64,000 nucleotides of DNA from Acidobacteriota bacterium (lineage in GTDB: Bacteria > Acidobacteriota > Vicinamibacteria > Fen-336), in the NCBI GenBank assembly GCA_016199625.1, contig JACQGI010000015.1, positions 1-64,000 on the forward strand, written 5' to 3'. This document shows, one piece after another, positions 19,862 through 30,500 of this stretch (position 1 is the first letter of the stretch; each line of letters opens with the position of its first letter). A program made the position numbers and the translations under genes. The notes below the pieces were generated by a model that saw nothing but the letters and a program-made list of their open reading frames with translations, did not search any database and was not told where the DNA came from.

Positions 19862-20464
19862 ATGAAGATCGCCGCGGTGATCCTCGCCGCAGGCGAGGGG
19901 CGGAGGATCGGCGGGCCCAAGGCCCTCCTCCCCCTCGACGACGCCACCTTCCTGTCCCGCTGCGCGGCGCTCGTGGCCCGCCCCGGCGTCGACCTCGTGA
20001 TCGCCGTGCTCGGCCACGAAGCGGCGCGCGTCGCGGTGGAGGCGGGCGCGCCGGCGGGGGTGCGCCTGGTCGCGAACGCCCGCTACGGCGACGGCATGCT
20101 CTCCTCCGTGCTCCGGGGCCTGGACGCCGCCGAGGAGGCGGGCGCCGACGCCGTCCTGATCCACCCTGTGGATCATCCCCTCGTCTCACCCGAGACCGTG
20201 GATCGCGTCGTGTCGGCGCTCACCGCAGGCGCGGTCATCGCCGTGCCCACCCACGGCGGCCGGCGTGGGCATCCGGGGGGCTTTGCGCGGGTCGCGTGGC
20301 CGGCGCTCCGCGCCGCTCCGCCGGACCGAGGCGCCCGCGCCGTCCTCGCGGACCATCCCGACTGGATCGTCCACGTCACGGGCGACGCTGGCTGCGTGGC
20401 CGGCATCGACACCCCGGAGGACTACGAGCGCGTCCGCGGGTCCCGGCGCCGGCCCGCACGTTGA
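19862..20464 (+). CDS. MobA-like NTP transferase (molybdenum cofactor cytidylyltransferase-like); alternative ATG at 19853
   Basis: MKIAAVILAAGEGRRIGGPKALLPLDDATFLSR; IHPVDHPLVSPETV. Confidence 0.87.
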   Translation: MKIAAVILAAGEGRRIGGPKALLPLDDATFLSRCAALVARPGVDLVIAVLGHEAARVAVEAGAPAGVRLVANARYGDGMLSSVLRGLDAAEEAGADAVLIHPVDHPLVSPETVDRVVSALTAGAVIAVPTHGGRRGHPGGFARVAWPALRAAPPDRGARAVLADHPDWIVHVTGDAGCVAGIDTPEDYERVRGSRRRPAR

Positions 20465-20467
20465 GGG

Positions 20468-21493
20468 TCAATCCTTGAGGGCAGCCTCGCGGGCCGAGAG
20501 GCGGTGCTCCCGGAGGAGCCGGAGGAACGCGGTGTGGGACAGCCGGCGCAATCCGCACGCCCGCCGCCGCTCGCGGAGGGCCGAGGGCGCTCGCGCCGCG
20601 GCCGAAGCGTAGGCGCGGAGGACGACGACCACGAGGTGGGCGAACGAGCGCTCCTGCGCCAGCCGGCCCGCCGCGCCGCGTCCGGTCAGGGCACCCCACG
20701 CCTGCAGCGCCAGCCGCAGCGCCGTCCACCCCGGGCTGAGGACGACGAGGGGCCAGGGGAAGTGCTTCAACAGAACCAGCACGCGGTTGCGCTCCACGTG
20801 GAAGGCCTTCAGGCTCGAGTACGCGCCGGCGCTCCGCGAGTAGTGGTGATGCGCCACGGCCCGGGGCGCGAAGGCGCACTCCCAGCCCGCCAGCCTCCCC
20901 CGGAGGCCGAGGTCGGCGTCTTCGCCGTAGAGGAAGAAGGACTCGTCGAAGAGGCCGATCTCCTCGAGCATGGCCCTCCGGTAGAGCGCCGCGGCGCCGC
21001 TGGGGAACAGGGCCTCCGACTGGCCGTCGTACTGGCCGCGGTCGGGCTCGAGACGCCCCCGGCCACGGTTGAGGCCGTCGGGATACAACAGGTGCCCAGC
21101 CGTGTCGATCACGTCTCGGCGGGCGTAATCGAGGACCTTGGCGGCGACCATCCCGACCCTCGGATCGCGGTCCGCGGCCGCCACCATCTCCACGGCGAAG
21201 CCCTGGGCCGCGACCGCGTCGGCGTTGAGGAGGATGACGTGGCGCCCGCGGCTCTCGCGGATGCCCGCGTTGTTGCCGGCCCCGAAGCCGAGGTTCCGCC
21301 CCATCCGCAGCACGCGCACGCGCTCGCCGAACCGCCGCTCGATCTCCCCGTCGGAGCCGTCCCTCGACCCGTTGTCCACGACGAGGACGTCGAGCCCTTC
21401 GAGCGACTGGTCGAGGAGACTTGCCACGGCCTCCTCGACGAAGCCCCTGCCGTCGTAGTTCAGGACGATCGCCGTGGCCGCGCAAGAGGTCAC
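20468..21493 (-). CDS. Glycosyltransferase family 2
   Basis: AIVLNYDGRGFVEEAVASLLDQSLEGLDVLVVDNGSRDGS, NLGFGAGNNAGI. Confidence 0.93.
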   Translation of the reverse strand: MTSCAATAIVLNYDGRGFVEEAVASLLDQSLEGLDVLVVDNGSRDGSDGEIERRFGERVRVLRMGRNLGFGAGNNAGIRESRGRHVILLNADAVAAQGFAVEMVAAADRDPRVGMVAAKVLDYARRDVIDTAGHLLYPDGLNRGRGRLEPDRGQYDGQSEALFPSGAAALYRRAMLEEIGLFDESFFLYGEDADLGLRGRLAGWECAFAPRAVAHHHYSRSAGAYSSLKAFHVERNRVLVLLKHFPWPLVVLSPGWTALRLALQAWGALTGRGAAGRLAQERSFAHLVVVVLRAYASAAARAPSALRERRRACGLRRLSHTAFLRLLREHRLSAREAALKD

Positions 21494-23124
21494 GGCGGGC
21501 CGAGCTGCTGCTGCAGCCGGACGAGGGCCTCGGCGTCGGCGGGGTCGAGCTCGAGCCGCGAGGCTTCCTCGAGGAGGGCGCGGGCCCGGACGAGCTCGCC
21601 GCGGCGGACGAGCACCGCGCCCAGGTTGATGCGGGGCTGGGCGAGCGCGGGGTCGGCGGCGATCGCGGCCTCGAACTCGGCGATGGCCTCCTCCTCCCGA
21701 CCCAGCGCGGAGAGGATCATGCCGAGGTTGTCGCGGATCCGGCCGTCGTACGGCAGGGCCCGGACGGCCCCCCGCATCACGGCCTCCGCCTCGCGGAGCC
21801 GGCTGGTCCGGAGGTAGAAGACCCCGAGGTTCGTCCATGCCTGAGCGGCGTTGGGCTCGAGCGCCGCCGCCCGGGTGTAGGCCCACTCGGCGCGCCGGTC
21901 GCCGCGCGCGGCGTACGCGTTGCCGAGGGCCAGGTACGCCTCCCCCGCGAGCGGCGCCCGCGCCGCGGCGTCCTGCCAGGCCCGCACCGGATCCGCGAGG
22001 ACCCACTCGTACCTCACGGCCACTCCCGCCCAGACGAGCAGCAGCGCAAGCGCGAGGCCCCGCCGGCGCGGCCACAGAGCCCCGCCGAGGGCGTACGCGA
22101 CTCCCGCACCCCCGAGGTACGCGCGATGATCGGCGACCATCTCCTTGAGCGGAACGAGCGACGACGACGGCAGGAGGGCGATGCCCATCCAGAGCACGGC
22201 GAAGGACCAATCGGCCAGACGCCGGCGCAGGGCGAGCGCGCCGGCGGCCACGCCCAGGGCCGCCAGCCAGCCCAGCAGGGCCCAGCCCTGCGGCGGCCAG
22301 GCGGCCGGCTCCTGCCCCCGATAGAAGGCCGGATCGAGCGGCACGAGCGTGCGAAGCAAGTAGGCCGGGAAAACGGCGATCTGCGTCGCCAGGTAGGTGC
22401 CGCGATCCAGCGCCGGGGGCGGCAGCCACGAGCCCGTCGCCGCCGCGCGCGCCGCGAGGCCGAGGACCGGAAGGACGAGAAACGGAACGTGCCGGCGCGC
22501 ACGCCCGACCAGGCCGGCGGGATGCTGGTCGGCGACGAAGAAGAAATCCAGGAGCAGCAGCAGGAGCGGGAGGGCCGCCGCCTCCTCCTTGGTGCCGAGG
22601 GCCAGGAGGAAGAGGGCGAGGGCACCCGCCCGCCAGCGCACCGACGGCGACTCGAGATCCCGCACCGCGGCCCTCAGGGAGGCCAGCACGAAGAGGGCGG
22701 CCAGCCCCGACGAGCGGCTCGAGACGTAGGCCACGGTGTCGGCGGCCATCGGCGTCACGGCGAACAGGCTCGCCCCGAGCAGCGCCGAGCCCCCGGGCTC
22801 CCCGCGCCGCGCGCGGCGCCCCATCCACTCGAAGAGCGACGCGAGCAGCGCCGCGGTCGCGGCGTGGACGAGCACGTTGACGAGGTGGTAGGACCACGGT
22901 TCGCGGCCCGAGACGGCGAAGTTCAGCGCCCACGTCAGGCTCAGGACCGGTCGTGCCGGATCGGAGCGCAGCACCGTGCCCAGTCCCCCCTCCTGGATCG
23001 CGCGGTTGTCGAGGACCGTGTGCTGGTCGTCGTAGAGGAAGCCACCCCACAGCGACGGGAGATAGGCGAGAGCCGCGAGAAGGGCGGCGCCGAGGGGCGT
23101 GCGCCACGTGGCTCCCGCGGTCAC
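21490..23124 (-). CDS. Multi-TM protein with C-terminal TPRs (TMTC/GT-C-like)
   Basis: YLPSLWGGFLYDDQHTVLDN loop, many TMs, TPR repeats ALGNAYAARGDRRAEWAYTRAAALEPN. Confidence 0.8.
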   Translation of the reverse strand: MTAGATWRTPLGAALLAALAYLPSLWGGFLYDDQHTVLDNRAIQEGGLGTVLRSDPARPVLSLTWALNFAVSGREPWSYHLVNVLVHAATAALLASLFEWMGRRARRGEPGGSALLGASLFAVTPMAADTVAYVSSRSSGLAALFVLASLRAAVRDLESPSVRWRAGALALFLLALGTKEEAAALPLLLLLLDFFFVADQHPAGLVGRARRHVPFLVLPVLGLAARAAATGSWLPPPALDRGTYLATQIAVFPAYLLRTLVPLDPAFYRGQEPAAWPPQGWALLGWLAALGVAAGALALRRRLADWSFAVLWMGIALLPSSSLVPLKEMVADHRAYLGGAGVAYALGGALWPRRRGLALALLLVWAGVAVRYEWVLADPVRAWQDAAARAPLAGEAYLALGNAYAARGDRRAEWAYTRAAALEPNAAQAWTNLGVFYLRTSRLREAEAVMRGAVRALPYDGRIRDNLGMILSALGREEEAIAEFEAAIAADPALAQPRINLGAVLVRRGELVRARALLEEASRLELDPADAEALVRLQQQLGPP

Positions 23125-24248
23125 AGGGGCGCCGTCTCACCGCCGCGGCGATCGGCGAGGGTCGCGTAGAGAGCCTCGTGGGCCGCGGCCGCCTTCTCCC
23201 ACGTGAGCTGGCTGCGGGCGAAGCCGGCGACCGCGTGGGCCTCCGCCTCGGCGATCGCACGTCGCTCCAGGCGCTCGCTCACGGCTTCCGCCAGGGCGAC
23301 CCCGTCGTCGGGCGGCACCACGCAGCCCCCGGCCCGCCGGAACCACTCGCCGCACCCGTGGCCTCCGGCGACCACGGCGCCCGTCCCCAGGAGAGCCGCC
23401 TCGAAGGGCGACAGGCCGAAGGCCTCGCCCACCGCCGGGTGGACGAGGAGGTTCGCCGACGCATACGCCGCCGCCAGGGCGTCGCCGCCCAGGACCCCGC
23501 GCCAGCACACCCGCTCGTCGAGGTCGTGAAAGCGGCGGCGAAAGGCCTCGCCGAAGGGCCCCACCAGGTCGAGTTGGACGCGGGGCAAGGCCGCCAGCAG
23601 GTCTCGCAGCCGGTCGCCCCTCTTCTGGGGGCTGTCGTTCCCCACGAAGAGGAGCCACGCTCCCGGGCGGGAAGCTCCCGGAGCACCGCCGGGGGCCTCG
23701 ACGCCGTTGGGAACGACCACGGCGGAGCGCGGGAGGTCGCGCGCCTCGGCCTCGCTCACCGCGACGACCGCCGCCGCGCCGTGGAGGAGGCGGCGCCCCG
23801 CGCAGAGATCGAGGATGCGCTTGGCCACACGATGCCGGCCGTGGTCCGGGAACGTCCCGTGGGTGGTCAGGACGTAGGGGATGCGCGCCCGCCGCATCAC
23901 GGCCCCTGCCGTCAGCGCGAACCCGCTCCTGTGGCCGTGGACGTGGGCCACGTCGGCGGTCCTCGCCTCGTGGCGCAGCAGGGCGGCCAGCCGAGGGGCC
24001 CACGGCACGAGCCAGCGCACGAGGGCGCGCGGCGAGTCGAGCCTCAGCACGCGCACGCCGCCCAGACGCTCCTCGTCCGGCTGGCGGCCGTCCACGCGCG
24101 CCGTGACCACCGTGACCTCGTGACCTCCCCGGGCCAGGGCGCGGCACAAGCCGGCTGGTGCCCGCGCCATGCCGCCGAAGGCCCAGTCGGGCTCGTAGAA
24201 CGGCGTCACGTGGACCAGCCGCAAGGCTCGCCTCACGGGCGCGCTCAC
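23121..24248 (-). CDS. Glycosyltransferase family 4
   Basis: LVHVTPFYEPDWAFGGMARAPAGLCRALARGGHEVTVVTAR; GEAFGLSPFEAALLGTGAVVAGG. Confidence 0.92.
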   Translation of the reverse strand: MSAPVRRALRLVHVTPFYEPDWAFGGMARAPAGLCRALARGGHEVTVVTARVDGRQPDEERLGGVRVLRLDSPRALVRWLVPWAPRLAALLRHEARTADVAHVHGHRSGFALTAGAVMRRARIPYVLTTHGTFPDHGRHRVAKRILDLCAGRRLLHGAAAVVAVSEAEARDLPRSAVVVPNGVEAPGGAPGASRPGAWLLFVGNDSPQKRGDRLRDLLAALPRVQLDLVGPFGEAFRRRFHDLDERVCWRGVLGGDALAAAYASANLLVHPAVGEAFGLSPFEAALLGTGAVVAGGHGCGEWFRRAGGCVVPPDDGVALAEAVSERLERRAIAEAEAHAVAGFARSQLTWEKAAAAHEALYATLADRRGGETAPL

Positions 24249-25636
24249 CGGGGGCCGGCGGGACCGCCTTCGATCCCCAGGGCGCGCATGCGGCGCGAGA
24301 GCGTCGAGGCGCCGATGCCGAGCTTCTCGGCCGCACGCCCCCGGTCGCCGCCGGCCTCGCGGAGCGCCCGGCGGAGGGCTTCTCCCTCCGCCGCCTCGGC
24401 TGCCCTCCGGGTCACCTCGGCGAGGGTGCCGGACAGGTCCAGGACGTCCGCCAGGGTCGGTCCGTCCTCGCGGGCGCCTCCGAGGCGGAGGTGCTCCGGG
24501 AGGATCCGGTCGCCGTCGCACAGGATCACCGCACGCTCGATGCAGTTCTGGAGCTCCCGGACGTTGCCGGGCCACGAGTGGTCGAGGAGCGCCCGGCGGG
24601 CCTCCTCGGACAGCTCGAGCCCCCGCCGACCGACGTCCGACGCGAACCGCTGCAGGGACGCCTCGGCGAGGAGGGGGATGTCGCCGCGGCGCCGGCGCAG
24701 CGGCGGGATCGTCACCGGGAAGACGGAGAGGCGGAAGAACAGGTCGTCGCGGAACTCCTTCCGTGCCACCGCCTCCTTGAGATCGCGGTTCGTGGCCGCG
24801 ACGACGCGGAGGTCCACGGTGAGCGTCTGGACCCCGCCGACGCGCTCGAACTGCCTCTCTTGCACGAGGCGGAGGATCTTGGCCTGCAGGGAGAGCGGCA
24901 GGTCGCCGATCTCGTCGAGGAAGAGCGTGCCTCGGTGCGCCAGCTCCGCGCGGCCGGCCTTCCGGGCGTGGGCGCCGGTGAAGGCCCCCTTCTCGTGGCC
25001 GAACAGCTCGTTCTCGAGCAGGGCCTCGGGAATCGCGGCGCAGTTGATGGCCACGAAGGGCCCCTTGGAGCGCGCCGAGAGCTGGTGGAGCGTGCGCGCC
25101 ATGAGCTCCTTGCCCGTGCCGCTCTCGCCGAGGATGAGCACGGTGGCATCCGTGGCCGCGGCGCGCTGGATGGCGAGCAACGCCTCCTTGAACGCGGGAT
25201 CCTCCCCGAGGACCCTCGGCAGGCCGAACCTCCGCTGCTGCTCCTCCTTGAGCAGGACGTACTCCGTGAAGAGCCGGCGCCGCTCGACGGCCCTGTCGAG
25301 GAGAAGGAGGAGGTGGTCGGTGTCGACGGGCTTCGTCAGGAAGTCCGCGGCGCCCTCCTTCATGGCCCGGACGGCCTCGTCCACGGTCCCGTACGCCGTC
25401 ATGACGAGCACCGAGGCCTGGGGGTCGGCCTCGCGAGCGGCCTGCAGGACGTCGAAGCCGCTCCCCGCCGGCAGGCGAAGGTCGGTGAGGACCACGAGGT
25501 AGCGCGAGCCCTGCAGCCGCCGCCGCGCCTCGTAGGCGTCCGCCGCCTCCTCTACGGCGTAGCCCCGCGACTCCATCGTCGCGCGCAGCATGGCCCGAAG
25601 CGAGTCCTTGTCCTCGACGACCAGGATGTCGGCCAC
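24245..25636 (-). CDS. Sigma-54-dependent NtrC-family response regulator
   Basis: Receiver ILVVEDKDSLR/LTDLRLP; AAA+ GESGTGKELMAR, GHEKGAFTGAH; C-terminal Fis-type HTH. Confidence 0.95.
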   Translation of the reverse strand: MADILVVEDKDSLRAMLRATMESRGYAVEEAADAYEARRRLQGSRYLVVLTDLRLPAGSGFDVLQAAREADPQASVLVMTAYGTVDEAVRAMKEGAADFLTKPVDTDHLLLLLDRAVERRRLFTEYVLLKEEQQRRFGLPRVLGEDPAFKEALLAIQRAAATDATVLILGESGTGKELMARTLHQLSARSKGPFVAINCAAIPEALLENELFGHEKGAFTGAHARKAGRAELAHRGTLFLDEIGDLPLSLQAKILRLVQERQFERVGGVQTLTVDLRVVAATNRDLKEAVARKEFRDDLFFRLSVFPVTIPPLRRRRGDIPLLAEASLQRFASDVGRRGLELSEEARRALLDHSWPGNVRELQNCIERAVILCDGDRILPEHLRLGGAREDGPTLADVLDLSGTLAEVTRRAAEAAEGEALRRALREAGGDRGRAAEKLGIGASTLSRRMRALGIEGGPAGPR

Positions 25637-25667
25637 GGTCGGAGCGGGGAGACGCGCGCGAGGGCCC

Positions 25668-26321
25668 TCAGGGCTCTCGAAGCCAGCCGGGTGGGATGCC
25701 CTTCCTCCGGGCGTCCTCCTCGAGCTCCTCGAGCTCACCCCGGGCCTTCGCGACGGCCTCGCGGGCCTTGGCGAGGTCTTCCTCGAGAGCCTTCCGCTGG
25801 GTGTCGGCCGTGAGAAGGTGGTAGGGGTCCTGCTGCAAGGCGTCGCCGGGGGCGGGAGGACTCAAGGGCGAGCGCAGGCTCCGGATCTTCGCCTCGACCT
25901 CGGCCACCTTCGCTTCGGCCTCGCGGAGGGCCTGGCGCCGGCGGCCGACCGCCGACCGCCAGTAGTCCTCGGCATCCGGCAGCCCGGCGGACGGCGCCGC
26001 TCCCTGGGAGCCGGGGACCTCGCCCTCGGACGCCGCCTCCCCGGGCGGGCGATCGGCATCGGAGGCACGCCCCTCCTCCGCAGCCGGAGGGGCGGTGGAC
26101 CGCGCCGGAGGCCGCACAGGCCGTGGCTTGCCCCTGGCCGGGGCTGGAGCGGGTCCCTCCTTCTTCTCCCCGGCCTGCTCGAGGTCCTCGTCGGTGTAGG
26201 TCTTGGCCGCCGGATCTTTCTTCTTCTGGCGCTCCTTCTCGGCGATCTCGGCGAGGCTCTGGGCCGAGGCCGAGGGCGGCCCCGGGACCGCCAGGACGAG
26301 GAACAGGGCGAGGACCCGCAT
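25668..26321 (-). CDS. Secreted coiled-coil protein of unknown function (paralog of 15961-16407)
   Basis: Signal peptide, TYTDEDLEQ, C-terminal ARRKGIPPGWLREP. Confidence 0.7.
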   Translation of the reverse strand: MRVLALFLVLAVPGPPSASAQSLAEIAEKERQKKKDPAAKTYTDEDLEQAGEKKEGPAPAPARGKPRPVRPPARSTAPPAAEEGRASDADRPPGEAASEGEVPGSQGAAPSAGLPDAEDYWRSAVGRRRQALREAEAKVAEVEAKIRSLRSPLSPPAPGDALQQDPYHLLTADTQRKALEEDLAKAREAVAKARGELEELEEDARRKGIPPGWLREP

Positions 26322-26333
26322 CGAAGTCGAACC

Positions 26334-27437
26334 TCAGGAGGCCGAGGAGCGCTGCTCCTCGAGCGCCGCCGCGCGATCCACCAGCCTCTTGGAATCCGGC
26401 GCGTTCGGCGCGAGGCGGGCGTACTCGCGGTATTCCCGGGCCGCCTCCGCCAGCCGTCCGACCCGCTCGAGGAAGCTCGCCAGGTCGCGGTGGAGCCCGG
26501 GGACCTCCGGCTTGCGCTGGATGCCGGCCCGGATCAGGCCGATGGCCTCGTCGTGGCGGCCGTTGCGGACCAACAGCTCACCGAGCTGGCCGCGGCTGGC
26601 GGCGTTGTCCGGGTCCCGGTCGAGGACCCGCCGGTACGTCTCGAGGGCGGCGTCACGCTCTCCGGCGTTCGCGAGTGAGCCCGCCAGCTCCGAGAGGATC
26701 ACGGGGCTCCCCGAGACCTCGGCGGCGCGCGCGAGGAACGGCGCGGCACCCCTGTAGTTGCCCGCGTGGAAGTGGAGCCCCGCCAGCTCACGGAGAGCTT
26801 CCACGTGGTCGGGAGCCAGGGAGAGAGCGGCCTCGTAGCGGCTCACCGCCTCGAGCCGCCGGTTCGTCCGGGCGAGGGCCCGGGCCGCCTGGAGCTGGTA
26901 CCCGATCTCTCCGCGCGAGAGGTCGGCGGCCTGGACGTAGTGGCTGACGCCCTCCTCGATCGAGCCGGTCGTCCAGAGGGCGTGTGCGTAGTAGTAGTGG
27001 ACCGTGCCGTCGAGCGGGGCTTCGTCGAGCGCAATGCTCAACTCTTTCAGAGCCCCGGCGAAATCCCCGCGATCCATCATCCCGATCGCGTCAGCCAGGC
27101 GATCGCGGCCCGGCTTGCGAACCTCGAGCGACGGAGGCGGCATCTGCGCGAGGGTCGAGGGACCGGCGAAGATGGCCGGGTCGGGCCGTTCGGGGGGCTT
27201 CTCGGCCCAACGGGACGCGAAGACGGCGCCGGCTCCGAGGAAGCCGAGAACGGCCAGGGTGGCGAGCCACGAGCCGAGCCCGGGGCCCTCGACCGCCGGA
27301 GCTTCCGGAGCGACGGCGGCTTCCCCGCTGTCGACCTCCACGCCCTGGAGCGACTCGCCGCACCGGACGCAGAACTCCCACTTGGCCTTGTTCCGGGCCT
27401 GGCAGGCGGGGCAGATCCGGACGTCGCCGGCTCTCAT
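26334..27437 (-). CDS. Zinc-ribbon, single-TM, TPR-repeat protein
   Basis: ICPACQARNKAKWEFCVRCGES, TM, TPR repeats to C-terminus. Confidence 0.8.
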   Translation of the reverse strand: MRAGDVRICPACQARNKAKWEFCVRCGESLQGVEVDSGEAAVAPEAPAVEGPGLGSWLATLAVLGFLGAGAVFASRWAEKPPERPDPAIFAGPSTLAQMPPPSLEVRKPGRDRLADAIGMMDRGDFAGALKELSIALDEAPLDGTVHYYYAHALWTTGSIEEGVSHYVQAADLSRGEIGYQLQAARALARTNRRLEAVSRYEAALSLAPDHVEALRELAGLHFHAGNYRGAAPFLARAAEVSGSPVILSELAGSLANAGERDAALETYRRVLDRDPDNAASRGQLGELLVRNGRHDEAIGLIRAGIQRKPEVPGLHRDLASFLERVGRLAEAAREYREYARLAPNAPDSKRLVDRAAALEEQRSSAS

Positions 27438-27508
27438 GGCACCTTCAAGTGTACCACCGTGTCAAGGGCGCCTGAAGCTCTTTCTGAGGTGTCGCGCCTC
27501 AACAGCGC

Positions 27509-27539
27509 GCCCCCACCCCGTGTTGGCGGGGTGGGGGGC
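27509..27539 (-). terminator. GC-rich stem-loop after the pilY1-like gene (GCCCCCACCCCG / CGGGGTGGGGGGC)
   Basis: Inverted repeat with 6-nt loop in the gap after stop at 27556. Confidence 0.5.
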
Positions 27540-27555
27540 TCCGTTTTCCAGCGGA

Positions 27556-30500
27556 TCAGAAGTTGCGGCAGACCGGGCTTCCCGTGGCGATCTTCGTCGG
27601 CACCACGTTCGGTGGCGGCGGAGGGCCCGGAGGCGGCGTCGGAGGCGGGCCCGGGAACGACACGCCGGCTCCCCCGCCTGCAGGCGGCGGGCCGGATCGG
27701 CTGCCGCTCAGGCTGACGGTCACGCTGCCGCCCGTCGTCGAGACCCCGCCGGCCTTCTGGCCCTGGATGACGTACGAGAGGTCCGCGACGCCGTCGCCGC
27801 TGAAGTCGTAGCCCGCGGAATAGCCGCCGGCCGCCCCTGGGTCGGAGATCACGCCGAAGAGGATCGTGTCGAAGCTGCTCAGGCAGTCCGCCCCGGCAGG
27901 GACGAAGCGGCTTCCGACGTAGAGGACGAGGCCCTCTCCCGCGCTGGTGTACCCCGTGGCCGGCCTCGCGACGTTGCGGAAATCGGAGGGAGGGCCGGTC
28001 GGGTAGTCGATCGTGAACAGCTGGACCCCCGCGACACCGCCGTCGTCGCGATAGCCGTACATCCGGAACGGGGGGTTCAGGCCGTCGGGGACGCGGGTGT
28101 CGTTGCCGGACCCGAAGAACACGTGGGGCTTGTCGCCCAGCTTGAGCAGCGCCGGCCCGTCGGCGATGGGCTGTGTTGGCCCCACGTCCGCGAAGAGGGC
28201 GCCGCTCGTCGTGCTGAAAGCCCACACGCGGCCGTGGAGGTCCGGGATGAAGACGCGCGTGACCTGCCGGATCGTGGACCGCAGCGTCACTCCGGGCGGA
28301 TCCAGGGAGAACGGGTTGTAGGCCGCGGGGCCCGCGACCAGGGCGTTCTCGGGCACGAAGGTCCTCGTGCCGTCGCCGACGTCCTGGGCCAGGAGGGCGT
28401 CGCCGGTGATGGCGTCGAGCATGTAGAACGTCGCGCCTTCACCCGGCAGGTCGCCGTAGCCGGAGCCCGTGAACACGCGCCAGGCGTCGGACTTGCCCGA
28501 CACGTCCCCGACCGCGGGGACCGACCAGGTCTCGCCCATCCGGGCGAACTCCGCCGGCTGGGCCGCGTCCGGGTTGCCTCGGCTCCACATGACCCACGGC
28601 GGGTTCGTGTCCAGGGCGGCGTGGGTGTAGGGGCCCGGCGAGGTCACGTCGAGGGCGGTGTAGAACTTGCCGCCCTTCCCGCGCCCGAAGACGAGCATCC
28701 GCCGCCACCGGCCCGTGAACGAGAACGGGGACGCGCCGAAGGAGTACCCGTCGACGTCGGGCACGAACACCTCCGCGAAGCGGAGCGACGAGGCGACCAT
28801 GTAGACGTGCGGGTCCCGGAGCTGGCCCGGGTTGATCATGTCCTGGATCTTGCCGAGCTGGTCGTAGGGGACGAAAGACCACAGCTCTTCGCTGGTCAGG
28901 GCCTGGAACGCGTGGACCCCGTCGTTGGCCGCCTGGTAGACCACGGTCATCACGGGCTTCAGCTCGAGGTTCGTCCGCGCCTGGGCGACCGGGTCGTCCT
29001 TGTCGGGGTTGGCGAGCCCGAACCCGAGGTGGTTCTCTGCGATGCCGAGCCCCTCGGTATCGCGCCGGCCGTCGCGGTACAGGACGTACTCCGGCACGTG
29101 GCCCGATGGGTCCTCGCCCAGCGGCGGCCCGATGACCGCCGGCGTCGTGAACGTCGAGTCGAGGAGCAGCCAGCCGCGGTCCCGGTAGAGGATCGGGAGC
29201 CCGGGGACGTCCAGGGCGCGGACCGGCTTCCCGTCGCCGGAGCGGTTGTCCACTCGCGCCCCGGCGATCCAGGCCAGGAGGATCTGCCGCGCCTCCTTCC
29301 GAGCCGCGTCCAGGGCCAGGGTGGGGTTGGCCACGGCGTCGCACTCGGGCGGCAGGGGCGTGGCCGGAACGGCCGCCCCGGTGTCCGGATCGGTGAAGGG
29401 TCCCGCGGAGGTGCAGGCGAGGAGCTGCGTCTGCAGGTCCGTGAAGCTCAGGACGGGGTTGGACCCCGGCCCGATCCCCAGGGCGTCGTCGAGGGGACCG
29501 ACGGTCCCGATGGGCGGGTCGATCTCGGCGATCCCGGAGTCGAGCCCCGTCTGGTTCGGCGGCCAGAGGGCGACGACGTTCCGCCCCTGCGGGGACGAGG
29601 CGTCGAACTGGACGTCGGGGGACCCGCTCCTCGCGAAGGTCCCGTTGCCGTTCGACGTGAAGGCGCGCCGCTTGATGAGGGCGCCGTTCGCGGTCGGGTC
29701 CTCGTTCTGGATGCCATCCACGGTGGCCCCGTTGTGCAGCTCGAAGAAGGTGAACTGGTTCACCTGGCGGCCCGAGCCGCGCACGTTCTCCTCGAGGACC
29801 GACGAGACCTGCTCGAACAGCGTCTCGGCCGCGTCCCAGTTGCCCGAGAAGTTGACGTTGGGGACGGGCTGGAGCGTGCCGTCGTTGAGGAACGCGAAGA
29901 GGTGGCCCTGCCAGCCGGGCAGGCCGAAGGTGCTCTGGTAGATGATGTTCACCCTCTGGTTGTAGCGCGTCGTCGGATCGAGGGGATCCTCCAGCTCGGG
30001 CGTCACCGCCAGGTCCTGGATCAGCTCGAACACCGAGCCGACTACCTGGTTGGCGGCGGAGAAGGCGCCCGTGGAGATGGCGGTGTCGAGGACCGCCTGG
30101 AGGGCGGCGATCAGCTCGTCGGCGTTCGCCGCGGGGATGGCGTCCCGGGCCCCGCCCGATCCCGCCCGGGCGATCAGGTCGAGGGTGCCGGTGTTGATCG
30201 AGAGGCCGATGACGAAGGTGTAGACCGAGGGGTTGCCGTTCGTCGGGTTGAAGAGGCGGTCCGCGGCCGCCTCGGCGTTCCCGCCGCACGTCTCGACGCC
30301 GTCCGTGAGCAGGACGACGAAGTTCTGCTGCCCGGGGATGGTGCTGGGGAACACCGCCGCGAAGTTGTTGTAGACGTAGTCGAGGCTCGCCCCGAGCGGA
30401 GTCGAGCCCGCGGAGAGCACGCCCAGGACCGTGTTGGGGTCGAGGCCGGCCGTCGTGGCGGGGTTGGTGTTCGCGAGGGTCGGATAGGGCGCCGCCGACG

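Noticed and set aside
27438-27475. TTGACA upstream of the zinc-ribbon/TPR gene
   Set aside because: No -10 at valid spacing; predicted TSS would fall inside the coding region
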